A DNA stretch of 64,000 nucleotides, taken from assembly GCF_049319665.1 (NCBI RefSeq), contig NZ_JBMOUD010000001.1, positions 682,001 through 746,000 on the forward strand. Reading direction: 5' to 3'. The notes below the pieces were generated by a model. That model was not told where the DNA came from, did no database searches, and worked only from the letters and a program-made list of their open reading frames with translations. The first letter of the stretch is position 1. Each line of letters opens with the position of its first letter. Source of the DNA: JBMOUD01 sp049319665. Lineage in GTDB: Bacteria > Pseudomonadota > Gammaproteobacteria > Enterobacterales > Enterobacteriaceae. The translations under genes and the position numbers were made by a program. This document shows, piece by piece, positions 53,835-63,937 of this stretch.

Positions 53835-56800
53835 ATGACCAAGCCGGTTTTGGTGGTGATCGGTAATGGTATGGCCGGGCGGCGTTTAGTCGACACGCTG
53901 ACTCAGCTAGCGCCGCATCGCTTTGATATCCATTTGTTTGGTGATGAACCTCAGGCCCATTACAACCGCATTATGCTGTCGCCGGTTCTGGCGGGTGAGA
54001 AAGCCTTTGAGGATATTTTATCCGAACCGTTAAATTCTGGTGACAACGTCACGTTATATCAGCGTGAACCGGTGAAGAAAATCGACCGCATCGCTAAAAC
54101 GGTGATGACGGCTAACAGAACGATTAAGTATGACCAACTGGTGTTGGCTACCGGTTCTCAGCCCGTAATGCCACCACTACCGGGCGTTACGCTATCTGGC
54201 ATCGTGGGGTTTCGTAATCAACATGATGTGGAAATGATGCTGGTGCACTGTCGAGCGCAGGCGCAAGCGGTCGTTATCGGCGGTGGTGTATTAGGGATTG
54301 AAGCGGCAGCAGGCCTGCAACGGCGTGGTATGCAGGTGACAATATTACATCGCGGCCCCTACTTAATGGACAAGCAATTGGATAGTCGCTCATCCGAACT
54401 GTTGGCAATAAGCCTGCGGGAACGCGGGATTCAGCTGGTTTTTAATGCCGATACCCGACGGTTTTTGGCTGATAAGCACGAGCATGTACAAGCGGTTGAA
54501 CTGGCAAATGACCAGCGTTATCCCGCTTCGCTGGTTGTGATGTCGATAGGCGTTCGTCCAGAGATGACCCTTGCCAAACAAGCGGGGCTGGCATGCCAGC
54601 GAGGTATTGTTGTCAGCCACGAGTTATTGAGCAGCGACCCGTCAATTTTCGCTATCGGTGAATGTTGTCAGCAAGGTGAAATCACGCTGGGACTATTGGC
54701 TCCGTGCTGGCAACACGCGCAGACATTGGCGACCCATCTTGCTGGACTGCCGGCACTATCGAGCAGCGAACAGCAAAACCCATTAAGACTGAAAGTCAGT
54801 GGCATTGCGCTGTTTTGTGCTGGCGAAGCGCAAGAGATTGAGGGCAGTGAAGTACACACCACCTGGGACCCGCTGGAACAACATTATCGTCGTTTAGTGT
54901 TTAGAGATGGTTACCTGATTGGGTTCCAGCTTTTTGGCGATATCAGCGATGGGGCAGCGTTTACGGCTCAGCTGACTCCGGCTCAATCCGTTAGTACACA
55001 ACCCATTACAACAACCCATCAGGCGGCGCTTCCACTCGATAACCCAATGCCGCGGCAAGTACCGACCTTATCTATTTTCGATCCCGCCGGAGCGAATAAT
55101 GCTTTGCGGGCAACGATTGAACAACTGTCGCCACTCAGTGCGACGAGGAGAACTGCAATGTCAAAACCCGTTCTGGTCGTTGCCGGTCACGGTATGGTCG
55201 GCCACCATTTTCTACAACAATTGGTCGAGCGTGACCTTCATCAACAGTACCACGTTGTTGTCTTTGGCGAGGAGCAAGCACCAGCCTATGATCGCGTGCA
55301 TTTGTCCGAGTTTTTTTCGGGGCGCAGCGCAGAATCGTTGTCCTTGGTCGAAGACGGATTTTTTGAAAAGACGGGTATTGAATTGCGACTCGGCCATGAG
55401 ATTGTCCATATCGACCGCAGTAAACGCTACGTCGTGGATAAACAGGGGCATCAAACCCCCTACGATCGGCTGGTGTTGGCAACGGGGTCCTATCCGTTTG
55501 TCCCGCCAATTCCAGGCAACGATGCCCCAGGATGCTTGGTTTATCGTACGTTAGATGATCTGGCCAGCATTAAAGCTTGTGCTGAGCAAGGGCGCGTGGG
55601 CGTGGTTGTTGGTGGCGGTTTACTTGGGCTGGAAGCGGCGAACGCGCTAAAACATCTTGGCTTGCAAACCCATGTTGTGGAATTTGCCCCTCGTTTAATG
55701 GGCGTGCAGCTTGATGAAGGCGGCGCGGCGATGTTACGCCGAAAAATTACCGCATTAGGCGTACAGGTCCATACCGGAAAAACTACCCAAGAAATTGTGG
55801 CGGGCAGCGAGCATCGCTATGCGATGAAATTTAGCGACGGCAGCGAACTCGATACCGATTTGGTGCTGTTTTCTGCCGGCATCCGCCCGCGAGACCAATT
55901 AGCACGGGAATGTGGTCTGGATATCGGGCCGCGTGGCGGTATTGTAATCGATGAACAGTGCCGCACCTCTGATGCCGATATTTATGCTATTGGTGAGTGC
56001 GCATTGTGGAACGGGCAGATTTTTGGATTGGTCGCCCCAGGCTATCAGATGGCCCGTACATTGGCAGATACGCTGTGTGGCAATGATGTGGCGTTTCGCG
56101 GTGCGGATATGAGCACCAAGCTGAAATTACTCGGTGTCGACGTCGCGTCATTGGGAGATGCACACGGCAATACTCCTGATAGCCAAAGCTATAGCTGGAT
56201 CGATGGCCCCGCAGAGGTTTATAAAAAAATCGTTGTTTCCGCCGATGGCAAATATTTACTCGGCGCGGTTTTGGTTGGGGACAGCAGCGAATACAGCACA
56301 TTACTCCCTATGATGCTCAACCAAATACCGTTACCTGGCCAACCCGAAGCGTTGATTTTACCCGCCAGTTCTGCCGCTACGCCAAAAGGGCTTGGTGTTG
56401 CGACATTGCCGGACAGTGCGCAAATTTGCTCTTGCCATAACGTCAGTAAAGCCGATATCTGCTCGGCGGTACAAAATGGCTGCGGTGACATGAGCGCCAT
56501 CAAAAGTTGTACTAAAGCGGCGACCGGATGCGGAGGATGCGCGGCACTGACCAAGCAAGTGATGGAGTTTGCCTTGGCAGAACAAGGTGTCGAGGTCAAA
56601 AAAGACATCTGTGAACACTTCCCGTGGTCACGCCAAGAGTTGTATCACCTGGTGCGCGCCGGAGAGATCCGTAGTTTCGAACAACTGATTACTCAGCATG
56701 GGCAAGGTAGCGGTTGTGAGATCTGCAAGCCGCTGGTCGGCTCAATCTTGGCCTCCTGTTGGAATGACTATCTGCTTAAGCCGCAGCATTTGCCTCTGCA

Positions 56801-58094
56801 AGATACCAATGACCGCTATTTCGCCAATATTCAAAAAGATGGCACTTACTCTGTTGTGCCACGTATTCCGGGGGGCGAGATTACCCCAGATGGTCTGATT
56901 GCTATTGGACAGGTTGCGAAGCGCTATCACTTGTACACCAAAATTACCGGTGGGCAGCGAGTGGATTTATTCGGTGCCCGGCTCGAACAATTGCCAGAAA
57001 TCTGGCAGCAACTGGTTGATGCTGGTTTTGAAACTGGTCATGCCTACGGCAAGTCACTGCGTACCGTGAAATCATGCGTGGGATCAAGCTGGTGCCGCTA
57101 TGGTGTGCAAGATTCAACGACTTTGGCGATTGAGCTAGAAAATCGTTACAAAGGGTTGCGCTCGCCTCATAAAATAAAAATGGCCGTATCTGGCTGTACC
57201 CGTGAATGTGCCGAAGCACAAAGTAAAGATGTAGGGGTGATTGCCACCGAAAAAGGCTGGAATCTGTACATTTGTGGCAATGGAGGGATGAAACCGCGCC
57301 ATGCTGATTTACTGGCGCAGGATCTGGATCGCGAGACATTAATTCGTACTATCGACCGTTTTCTGATGTTTTATATCCGTACTGCCGATCGTCTGCAGCG
57401 TACCAGCAGCTGGATGGATAATCTTGAAGGCGGGATAGATTATCTACGCAATGTGGTGCTCCTCGATAGCTTGCACCTTGGTGAACAACTGGAAAACGAG
57501 ATGGCGCAAGTGGTAGCAAGTTATCAGTGTGAATGGCAAACCACGCTAGCTAATGCCGATCGTCTGGCCTTGTTCCGACCATTTATCAATAGTACGTCTG
57601 GCGATGAAAATGTGGTGATGGTCAGCGAACGGCAGCAGCCACGCCCGGCGACGAAGTTAGAGCGAGAACAGCATGAGATTGCCCATGTTAGTGCATCGCC
57701 GCAGGCTGTTGACCAAGAATGGGTTGAGCTTTGTGACTTATCGGCTATCCCGGAAAACGCAGGCATGGCTGCTCGTCTCGGAGAGCAGCAGATCGCGTTG
57801 TTCCATTTACCCTCATTGCCGCAAAAAGTATTTGCGCTGGGTAATCATGAACCGGGTAGTGACGCCTATGTTTTAGCGCGAGGAATGCTTGGGGATGTGA
57901 AGGGCGAGCCGGTGGTTATTTCGCCACTCTATAAGCAGCGCTTCCGCCTGCATGATGGTATCAGCATTGATAATGCGTCGGTTCGATTAGCCTGTTGGCA
58001 AACCGATATACGCAACGGGCGAGTCTGGGTCTGTCAGACGGCATCTGCACAAGCTCAAGATAGCGCCGCACAGATTGAAGCGATCGGCCTATGA
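53835..58094 (+). CDS. nasB: NasC-NasB fusion: electron-transfer flavoprotein + assimilatory nitrite reductase with NirD-like tail
   Basis: A continuous 1419-residue frame. Residues 1-441 are a NasC-like FAD/NAD(P) reductase (VVIGNGMAGRRLV, VVIGGGVLGIEAA), normally a separate protein that passes electrons to NasA. Residues 442-1419 are NirB/NasB: FAD and NADH domains, BFD-type [2Fe-2S] motifs from about 865 (ICSCHNV...TGCGGC), siroheme/[4Fe-4S] cysteines near 1078 (SCVGSSWC) and 1120 (SGCTREC), and a Rieske-like NirD domain from about 1293 lacking cluster ligands. A perfect internal ribosome-binding site GAGGAG with ATG 55158 lies at the junction, so separate NasB may also be made. Confidence 0.92.
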   Translation: MTKPVLVVIGNGMAGRRLVDTLTQLAPHRFDIHLFGDEPQAHYNRIMLSPVLAGEKAFEDILSEPLNSGDNVTLYQREPVKKIDRIAKTVMTANRTIKYDQLVLATGSQPVMPPLPGVTLSGIVGFRNQHDVEMMLVHCRAQAQAVVIGGGVLGIEAAAGLQRRGMQVTILHRGPYLMDKQLDSRSSELLAISLRERGIQLVFNADTRRFLADKHEHVQAVELANDQRYPASLVVMSIGVRPEMTLAKQAGLACQRGIVVSHELLSSDPSIFAIGECCQQGEITLGLLAPCWQHAQTLATHLAGLPALSSSEQQNPLRLKVSGIALFCAGEAQEIEGSEVHTTWDPLEQHYRRLVFRDGYLIGFQLFGDISDGAAFTAQLTPAQSVSTQPITTTHQAALPLDNPMPRQVPTLSIFDPAGANNALRATIEQLSPLSATRRTAMSKPVLVVAGHGMVGHHFLQQLVERDLHQQYHVVVFGEEQAPAYDRVHLSEFFSGRSAESLSLVEDGFFEKTGIELRLGHEIVHIDRSKRYVVDKQGHQTPYDRLVLATGSYPFVPPIPGNDAPGCLVYRTLDDLASIKACAEQGRVGVVVGGGLLGLEAANALKHLGLQTHVVEFAPRLMGVQLDEGGAAMLRRKITALGVQVHTGKTTQEIVAGSEHRYAMKFSDGSELDTDLVLFSAGIRPRDQLARECGLDIGPRGGIVIDEQCRTSDADIYAIGECALWNGQIFGLVAPGYQMARTLADTLCGNDVAFRGADMSTKLKLLGVDVASLGDAHGNTPDSQSYSWIDGPAEVYKKIVVSADGKYLLGAVLVGDSSEYSTLLPMMLNQIPLPGQPEALILPASSAATPKGLGVATLPDSAQICSCHNVSKADICSAVQNGCGDMSAIKSCTKAATGCGGCAALTKQVMEFALAEQGVEVKKDICEHFPWSRQELYHLVRAGEIRSFEQLITQHGQGSGCEICKPLVGSILASCWNDYLLKPQHLPLQDTNDRYFANIQKDGTYSVVPRIPGGEITPDGLIAIGQVAKRYHLYTKITGGQRVDLFGARLEQLPEIWQQLVDAGFETGHAYGKSLRTVKSCVGSSWCRYGVQDSTTLAIELENRYKGLRSPHKIKMAVSGCTRECAEAQSKDVGVIATEKGWNLYICGNGGMKPRHADLLAQDLDRETLIRTIDRFLMFYIRTADRLQRTSSWMDNLEGGIDYLRNVVLLDSLHLGEQLENEMAQVVASYQCEWQTTLANADRLALFRPFINSTSGDENVVMVSERQQPRPATKLEREQHEIAHVSASPQAVDQEWVELCDLSAIPENAGMAARLGEQQIALFHLPSLPQKVFALGNHEPGSDAYVLARGMLGDVKGEPVVISPLYKQRFRLHDGISIDNASVRLACWQTDIRNGRVWVCQTASAQAQDSAAQIEAIGL

Positions 58095-60727
58095 ATGCTC
58101 ATCGCACCACCTGTGCTTATTGTGGGGTTGGCTGTGGTGTGCTCATCGCGGCGGATGGAACAGTCAGCGGCGATCCGCTACATCCGGCCAATTTCGGACG
58201 TCTGTGCGTCAAAGGGAGTGCGCTGGGCGAAACATTAGATTTACAGGGGCGTTTGCTGGCTCCCGAGATAAAGGGGCAGCAAGTGAATTGGGAGCAGGCA
58301 CTAAGTTATGTTGCTCGCGGTTTACGTGAGGTGATCGACCAATATGGCCCGCAGGCGGTGGCGTTTTATGGCTCGGGTCAACTGTTAACCGAAGACTATT
58401 ACGTTGCCAACAAACTGATGAAGGGGTTTATCGGCGCGGGCAATATGGATACCAACTCCAGGTTGTGTATGGCTTCTGCGGTGGTGGGATATAAGCGAGC
58501 ATTCGGCGCGGACGCCGTCCCTTGCAGCTATGAAGATATTGAGTTGGCCGATTGCGTCATACTGATTGGCTCGAATACCGCGTGGGCACACCCGGTGGTT
58601 TATCAACGCTTAGTAAAGGCCAAGCAACAACGTCCAGATATGCAGGTTATCGTTGTTGACCCGCGTCAGACGGCGACTTGCGATATTGCCGATATACATT
58701 TGCCGTTAAAACCCAGCAGCGATGCCGCACTATTTTGCGGTTTGCTCAATTGGCTGGCGCAGCAAGGTTACGTTGATCATGCGTTCCTGGCTCAACATAC
58801 CCAAGGATCGGCAGAAACCTTGGCTGCCGCCGCTACTTGGCCGATAGCGCGAGTTAGCACTGAAACGGGCTTAAGCGGCGAGCAGCTGTTGGCGTTTTTC
58901 CGCACGGTAGCGGAAAGCCCACGCTTACTCAGTTTGTATTCGATGGGAATAAATCAATCCTCCTCCGGCGTAGATAAATGCAATGCGATCATCAATATTC
59001 ATTTAGCCACTGGCCGTCTCGGCAAACCGGGATGTGGCCCGTTTTCTATTACGGGTCAACCTAATGCGATGGGAGGACGTGAAGTCGGCGGGTTAGCGAA
59101 TCAGTTAGCCGCGCATATGGTATTCACAGCGGATGATATTGCCACCGTCAGTCGCTTTTGGGGAAGTGACAATGTCACAAAATCGGCAGGGTATAATGCC
59201 GTTGATCTGTTTCGAGCATTAGAAAACGATGAAATTAAAGCGGTGTGGATTTTTGGCACTAATCCTTTGGTATCTCTGCCCGATGCCGACCGCGTTAGTT
59301 CAGCCTTGTTGCGGTGCCCGTTAGTGATTGTCTCTGACATCATGCGTGATACAGATACGACTCGCCGTGCCACCGTGTTATTACCGGCATTGGGCTGGGG
59401 GGAGAAAAATGGCACGGTGACTAACTCAGAGCGTTGTATTTCTCGCCAGCGCAGTTTCCTGCCAGCACCAGGCGATGCCCGTCCTGACTGGTGGATCATA
59501 TCGCAGGTCGCGCAGCGCCTCGGATTCGGCGATGCCTTTAATTATACGCATCCGGCTGAGATTTTCCGTGAACATGCGGCGTTGTCTGGTTTTGAAAACC
59601 ATGGCAACCGGGCATTTGATATCAGCGGACTGGCAACGTTAAGTAACGAACAGTGGGATCATCTGTCTCCAGTGCAATGGCCGGTGAATGCGGATTATCC
59701 ACAGGGCAGCGCCCGGCTATTTACCTCACATCATTATTATCATGCTGACGGCAAAGCGCGTTTGATCCCCATTACGCCGCGTCCAGCAAAAAGTCAGGTA
59801 TCGGCGGCTTACCCGCTGGTGATGAATACCGGACGTATCCGTGACCAATGGCATACCATGACTCGCACAGGTAAGGCGGCGAAACTGATGCAGCATATCA
59901 GCGAGCCTTTTTGCCAATTCCATCCTGACGATGCGCCAGATATTCATGCCGGCGATCTGTTACGGGTAGAATCAACGCATGGTTGGGCATTATTACGTGC
60001 CCAGCCCGATCAACTACAACAACGCGGCAGCGTATTTGTCCCTATGCACTGGAATGGAATTTATAGCGCTCAAGCCCGAGTCTCGGCTCTGGTCGCTGCT
60101 CATGTCGATCCCTTATCCGGTCAGCCTGAAAGTAAATTTACCCCGGTGCGTTTAGGCCGTTGGCACATGCAATGGCAGGGCGAACTATTCACGCGCCTTG
60201 AGCAGGCGCAGTCTATACCCGAGGTGGCTTACTGGAGTCGCATTACACAAGAAGGCGTAGCTCACTCGATATTGGCCGATACATCAACGCCTGATGATTG
60301 GCTGGTGTGGCTTAATGAAACGGTGGATATGCAGGGTTGGCAGTTGCAACAGGCTGAACTAGGCAAGGGACGATTCCATCTTTTGGCCTGGCGAGACGGC
60401 AGGTTGCAATTGGCATTTTATGCTGGCCCGAAACCGATGCCCGATCGTGCGGTGGTTGTTAAAGCATTTTCCCAACCTCCGCAAAGCGCGGCAGAGCGGC
60501 TGGCGCTGCTGGGCGGTCAGGCACATGGCGAAGGTATGTCGCAGGGGGCCACCATTTGCAGTTGTTATGGCATCGGTGAGCAGGCGATCTATGAAGCTAT
60601 TCTCGACGGCTGCGATGATACGCAAAAACTTGGCGCCCGTCTGAAATGCGGCACTAACTGTGGTTCTTGTCTCCCAGAATTGAAGAAACTTATTCAGCAC
60701 AGAATCCCTGCGCTGAGAGTGGAGTAA
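58091..60727 (+). CDS. nasA: Assimilatory nitrate reductase catalytic subunit NasA
   Basis: 878 residues of cytoplasmic Mo-bis-MGD type. The N-terminal [4Fe-4S] motif has CAYCGVGC then RLCVKGS. Molybdopterin domains follow ('TNSRLCMASAVVGYKRAFG', 'GRLGKPGCGPFSITGQPNAMGGREVG'). The C-terminal BFD-like [2Fe-2S] domain has CSCYGI and 'CGTNCGSCLPELKKLI'. It reduces nitrate to nitrite, taking electrons from the NasC module. It overlaps nasB by 4 nt (ATGA) and the methyltransferase gene by one base. Confidence 0.95.
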   Translation: MNAHRTTCAYCGVGCGVLIAADGTVSGDPLHPANFGRLCVKGSALGETLDLQGRLLAPEIKGQQVNWEQALSYVARGLREVIDQYGPQAVAFYGSGQLLTEDYYVANKLMKGFIGAGNMDTNSRLCMASAVVGYKRAFGADAVPCSYEDIELADCVILIGSNTAWAHPVVYQRLVKAKQQRPDMQVIVVDPRQTATCDIADIHLPLKPSSDAALFCGLLNWLAQQGYVDHAFLAQHTQGSAETLAAAATWPIARVSTETGLSGEQLLAFFRTVAESPRLLSLYSMGINQSSSGVDKCNAIINIHLATGRLGKPGCGPFSITGQPNAMGGREVGGLANQLAAHMVFTADDIATVSRFWGSDNVTKSAGYNAVDLFRALENDEIKAVWIFGTNPLVSLPDADRVSSALLRCPLVIVSDIMRDTDTTRRATVLLPALGWGEKNGTVTNSERCISRQRSFLPAPGDARPDWWIISQVAQRLGFGDAFNYTHPAEIFREHAALSGFENHGNRAFDISGLATLSNEQWDHLSPVQWPVNADYPQGSARLFTSHHYYHADGKARLIPITPRPAKSQVSAAYPLVMNTGRIRDQWHTMTRTGKAAKLMQHISEPFCQFHPDDAPDIHAGDLLRVESTHGWALLRAQPDQLQQRGSVFVPMHWNGIYSAQARVSALVAAHVDPLSGQPESKFTPVRLGRWHMQWQGELFTRLEQAQSIPEVAYWSRITQEGVAHSILADTSTPDDWLVWLNETVDMQGWQLQQAELGKGRFHLLAWRDGRLQLAFYAGPKPMPDRAVVVKAFSQPPQSAAERLALLGGQAHGEGMSQGATICSCYGIGEQAIYEAILDGCDDTQKLGARLKCGTNCGSCLPELKKLIQHRIPALRVE

Positions 60728-61551
60728 TGATTATGCAAAATATCCTCTCTGTTTTATCGCAACATGAACCATTGCAGCATGCTGCGTGCACTCAGCCGGT
60801 CACTGCCGGTGAGGTGTGGTTAGTTGGTGCCGGACCGGGTGACGTAGAACTTCTGACGATTAAAGCGCTACGGGCAATTTCCTGTGCTGATGTTGTGGTA
60901 TTTGATCGTCTGGTATCAGCGCCAGTAATGGCATTAATCCCCGAAACAGCGCTGCAAATTGATGCCGGAAAATCGACGCGCCACCATACGCTGGATCAGG
61001 GAGAGATAAATCAGCTGTTAGTGGATATGGCCCGATTGGGGCATAAAGTGGTGCGTTTAAAAGGAGGCGATCCGTTTATTTTTGGCCGCGGCGGTGAAGA
61101 GATGCAGCATTGCCAACAAGCCGGGATTATCTGCCATGTTGTTCCTGGAATCACGGCGGCAGTTGGCTGTGCCGCGGCCAGCGGTATTCCGTTAACCCAT
61201 CGCGACATTGCCCAATCGGTGCGTTTTGTCACCGGGCACACTCGCCAGGGTGAGCCGGATATTTACTGGCAAGGATTAGCAGAGACTAAACAAACCTTGG
61301 TGTTTTATATGGGGCTGACGCATAACGCGACGCTGAGCCAAAAGTTAATTCATCACGGCTTAGCGGCCAGCACGCCGGTGGCCATTATTGAGCGGGGGAC
61401 GCAGCCGACGCAGCGAGTACTGATCGGTACGTTAAGTACGTTAGCGATGTTGGCAGAACGCCATGCCGTCGCGTCTCCCGCATTATTGATTATCGGTCAT
61501 GTCGTCGGTTTGCATTCATCGATGCAGAATCATATTCAACAAGCAGGATGA
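60727..61551 (+). CDS. cobA: Uroporphyrinogen-III C-methyltransferase (SUMT, CobA/CysG-C type)
   Basis: 274 residues from ATG 60727 (or 272 from ATG 60733). SAM-binding GAGPGDVELLTIKALRAI, 'VRLKGGDPFIFGRGGEE', and 'PGITAAVGCAAASGIPLTHRD'. It makes precorrin-2 for siroheme, the cofactor of the nitrite reductase encoded just upstream. It lacks the CysG dehydrogenase/chelatase half. It overlaps nasA by one base and is the last nas operon gene. Confidence 0.92.
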   Translation: MIMQNILSVLSQHEPLQHAACTQPVTAGEVWLVGAGPGDVELLTIKALRAISCADVVVFDRLVSAPVMALIPETALQIDAGKSTRHHTLDQGEINQLLVDMARLGHKVVRLKGGDPFIFGRGGEEMQHCQQAGIICHVVPGITAAVGCAAASGIPLTHRDIAQSVRFVTGHTRQGEPDIYWQGLAETKQTLVFYMGLTHNATLSQKLIHHGLAASTPVAIIERGTQPTQRVLIGTLSTLAMLAERHAVASPALLIIGHVVGLHSSMQNHIQQAG

Positions 61552-61755
61552 GGCCCGGCCAGGATGGCCACCCTTTACTTTATCTTTTAGCTTTCCTCTT
61601 CAATACCATTATCCATTATCGACATTTTTAGCTGTTATTTCCCTTATCGCATCTCTAAAAAACCAACAAATTGTTGACAGTATCCGAGCTTGGCGGTATC
61701 TAATAAAGCTTCATTGTTTTTTACAATTTCTAACAAAATTCAACAGGGTGTGGTG

Positions 61756-62163
61756 ATGGCGGATAAACTGAGTGAAAAATGGCAAGAGCGCTTTGACTTT
61801 TTTGATAGGATTGGCGGCGAGGTTGCAACGGTAGAGTATAGACAAGAATTTAGAAAACTAAGCTTTATGCAGCGTATAAAGATTGGTTACAACATTTGGG
61901 CATTTTTCTTCGGTATTATTTATTTTTGTATTTTAGGATTGTGGAAGAAAGGGCTAGTTATTTTTTCCACTATCGTACTGCTTAGTATTATTGTCTACAT
62001 AATTGAATCATTAGGACATTTTAAACTGGATGTTGTGTACAGAGTCATTTCTATTGCTGGCGCGGCTTTTTCCGCATCTACGGCCAATTATGCCTATTAC
62101 TTGAAGGAAACGAGAGGGAAACAGAGTTGGAACCCGCTTGAAGGTTTTTCTAAGAAAAAATAG
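61756..62163 (+). CDS. DUF2628-type small membrane protein
   Basis: 135 residues. A soluble N-terminal helix is followed by 'FRKLSFMQRIKIGYNIWAFFFGIIYFCILGLWKKGL', the typical DUF2628 arrangement, and about three membrane segments, with a Lys-rich C terminus. The ATG at 61756 is chosen because the upstream frame extension lacks a ribosome-binding site. Function unknown. It is convergent with another small membrane-protein gene. Confidence 0.7.
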   Translation: MADKLSEKWQERFDFFDRIGGEVATVEYRQEFRKLSFMQRIKIGYNIWAFFFGIIYFCILGLWKKGLVIFSTIVLLSIIVYIIESLGHFKLDVVYRVISIAGAAFSASTANYAYYLKETRGKQSWNPLEGFSKKK

Positions 62164-62175
62164 CAATATCATTCG

Positions 62176-62208
62176 TTATAAGGTGGCGATACCTTCGCCA
62201 CCTTATAA
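62176..62208. terminator. Bidirectional terminator
   Basis: Perfect 14-bp stem TTATAAGGTGGCGA / TCGCCACCTTATAA with a 5-nt loop, between convergent small membrane-protein genes. Confidence 0.8.
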
Positions 62209-62209
62209 A

Positions 62210-62545
62210 CTATGCTGCAGCATATTCAGAGACATAAATAACAATAAGCACGAGGTAAATTAAAAAAGTAATAATAGATAAACATAATACTACCAGCGCT
62301 CGTCCCTTCTTTGATGAACCAAATACGCCAACCAACCCAAAAGCAAAGGTCAGCACATTAGACATAACGTGAATGAGCATCAGAATAGAAAAGACGGTTG
62401 ATAACACGCCGCCTTCTTCTGCGTCTGCCGTCAATACCGCTAATACCATAAGCAATATAAAAAAGAGCAGGTTTATCAAGGATAAATTATATCCAAAAGA
62501 GACCATATTATCTTTTTCGTTTACTTTTACTATCTGATCTGTCAT
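62210..62545 (-). CDS. Hypothetical membrane protein, three hydrophobic segments
   Basis: 111 residues with hydrophobic stretches at about 20-38, 48-72 and 82-106. AAAGGGAG precedes the ATG. No family recognised. It ends two bases from a shared terminator with the DUF2628-type gene. No neighbour gives a functional hint. Confidence 0.65.
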   Translation of the reverse strand: MTDQIVKVNEKDNMVSFGYNLSLINLLFFILLMVLAVLTADAEEGGVLSTVFSILMLIHVMSNVLTFAFGLVGVFGSSKKGRALVVLCLSIITFLIYLVLIVIYVSEYAAA

Positions 62546-62803
62546 TCGACATCTCCCTTTATTTATCCTTAAATCATTGTTAATTAAAGTATTAACATTC
62601 AGTTTTGTAAAGTTTTTACTAGAAAAAACATTTTTTGTTTTTCCCTTTTATTTCATAATGATAGGTGGTTTTTATATATCAAAGCCTGTCATAAGTTAGA
62701 TGATAAGGGTATTAGCACGTCATGAGTGGGCAGTGATAGCGTATTTATTACATCCGTTCATTGGCGCGCTGTCGTGCGCTTTTTGATATTAATGGAGCAC
62801 ATC

Positions 62804-63865
62804 ATGAGTGATATTCAGCAAGCACCTAAATCAATAGAACAGCCTGCTAACGGCAAAAATAGCATTCCGCTTTTGGATTTTTCATTATTTAGCCAGTCAT
62901 TTGAATCACAAGAAGACTTTTTGGCTCAATTGCGCTTTGCGGCACGAGAGATAGGTTTTTTCTATCTGAAAAACCATGGCGTGGATGAGCAATTATTACG
63001 TGATGTACAACAGATCTCACGACAGTTTTTTGCACTTCCCGATGAAGAAAAACTAAAAGTTGGGATGATCAATTCCCCGCATTTTCGCGGTTACAACCGT
63101 GCCGCATCGGAGTTGACTCGCGGTCAGCCTGACTGGCGTGAACAGTTTGATCTTGGTGCTGAACGGCCAACCATCGCTTTTGATAAGCACACGCCAGCAT
63201 GGGCGCGTTTGCAAGGGCCAAACCAGTGGCCAGAAGCCTTGCCAGAACTGCGGCCTTTGTTACTAGAATGGCAACGACAGATGACCGCCATGTCACTGCG
63301 TTTATTACGCGCTTTTGCGTTAGCACTTTCTCTACCTGAAAAAACCTTCGATCCACTCTATGGCGACAAACCCAACGAACATATTAAGCTGATCCGTTAC
63401 CCTGGGCGCAGTGACGCGCAAAGTAACCAAGGCGTTGGCGCGCACAAAGACTCCGGCTTTCTCAGTTTTCTGCTGCAAGACCAGCAACGCGGATTGCAGG
63501 TTGAAGTTGAAGAGGGGCAATGGGTCGATGCGTTGCCTATCGAAAATACGTTGGTGGTGAATATTGGCGAACTGCTTGAGCTTGCGACTAATGGCTATCT
63601 TCGCGCGACAGTTCATCGCGTAGAGTCACCGCCTGCAGGTAAAGAACGTCTGTCGTTGGCATTTTTCCTTGGCGCGCAACTTAATGCCGTTGTGCCACTT
63701 TATCCATTGCCTGCGCATCTCACCAATGAAGCGCGCGGCCCAGCCAGCGATCCTAATAATCCTTTATTCCGCGACGTAGGTTTTAACTACCTCAAAGGGC
63801 GATTGCGCTCACATCCCGATGTTGCACAGCGTTTTTATCAAGATGTTCTGACCACGTCGGCCTGA
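62804..63865 (+). CDS. Isopenicillin-N-synthase-like 2OG-Fe(II) oxygenase
   Basis: 353 residues. It has the N-terminal DIOX domain ('IPLLDFSLF', 'AAREIGFFYLKNHGV') and C-terminal 2OG-Fe domain with iron ligands H and D in GVGAHKDSGFLSF (about 213 and 215), His in RATVHRVES (about 269) and the 2OG-binding Arg in KERLSLAFF (about 283). GGAG precedes the ATG at 62804. The substrate is not evident. It is followed after 72 nt by another gene on the same strand, so the two may form an operon. Confidence 0.85.
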   Translation: MSDIQQAPKSIEQPANGKNSIPLLDFSLFSQSFESQEDFLAQLRFAAREIGFFYLKNHGVDEQLLRDVQQISRQFFALPDEEKLKVGMINSPHFRGYNRAASELTRGQPDWREQFDLGAERPTIAFDKHTPAWARLQGPNQWPEALPELRPLLLEWQRQMTAMSLRLLRAFALALSLPEKTFDPLYGDKPNEHIKLIRYPGRSDAQSNQGVGAHKDSGFLSFLLQDQQRGLQVEVEEGQWVDALPIENTLVVNIGELLELATNGYLRATVHRVESPPAGKERLSLAFFLGAQLNAVVPLYPLPAHLTNEARGPASDPNNPLFRDVGFNYLKGRLRSHPDVAQRFYQDVLTTSA

Positions 63866-63937
63866 TGTTGGCGGGGCTCGAATAGTTTTACCAGCAAATA
63901 ACGTTCCCGCGATGACATAAAAATAAGGAATCACAGC

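Noticed and set aside
55135..55509. 124-codon minus-strand frame
   Set aside because: Antisense to the NasC-NasB fusion; composition is a shadow of the GC-rich coding strand.
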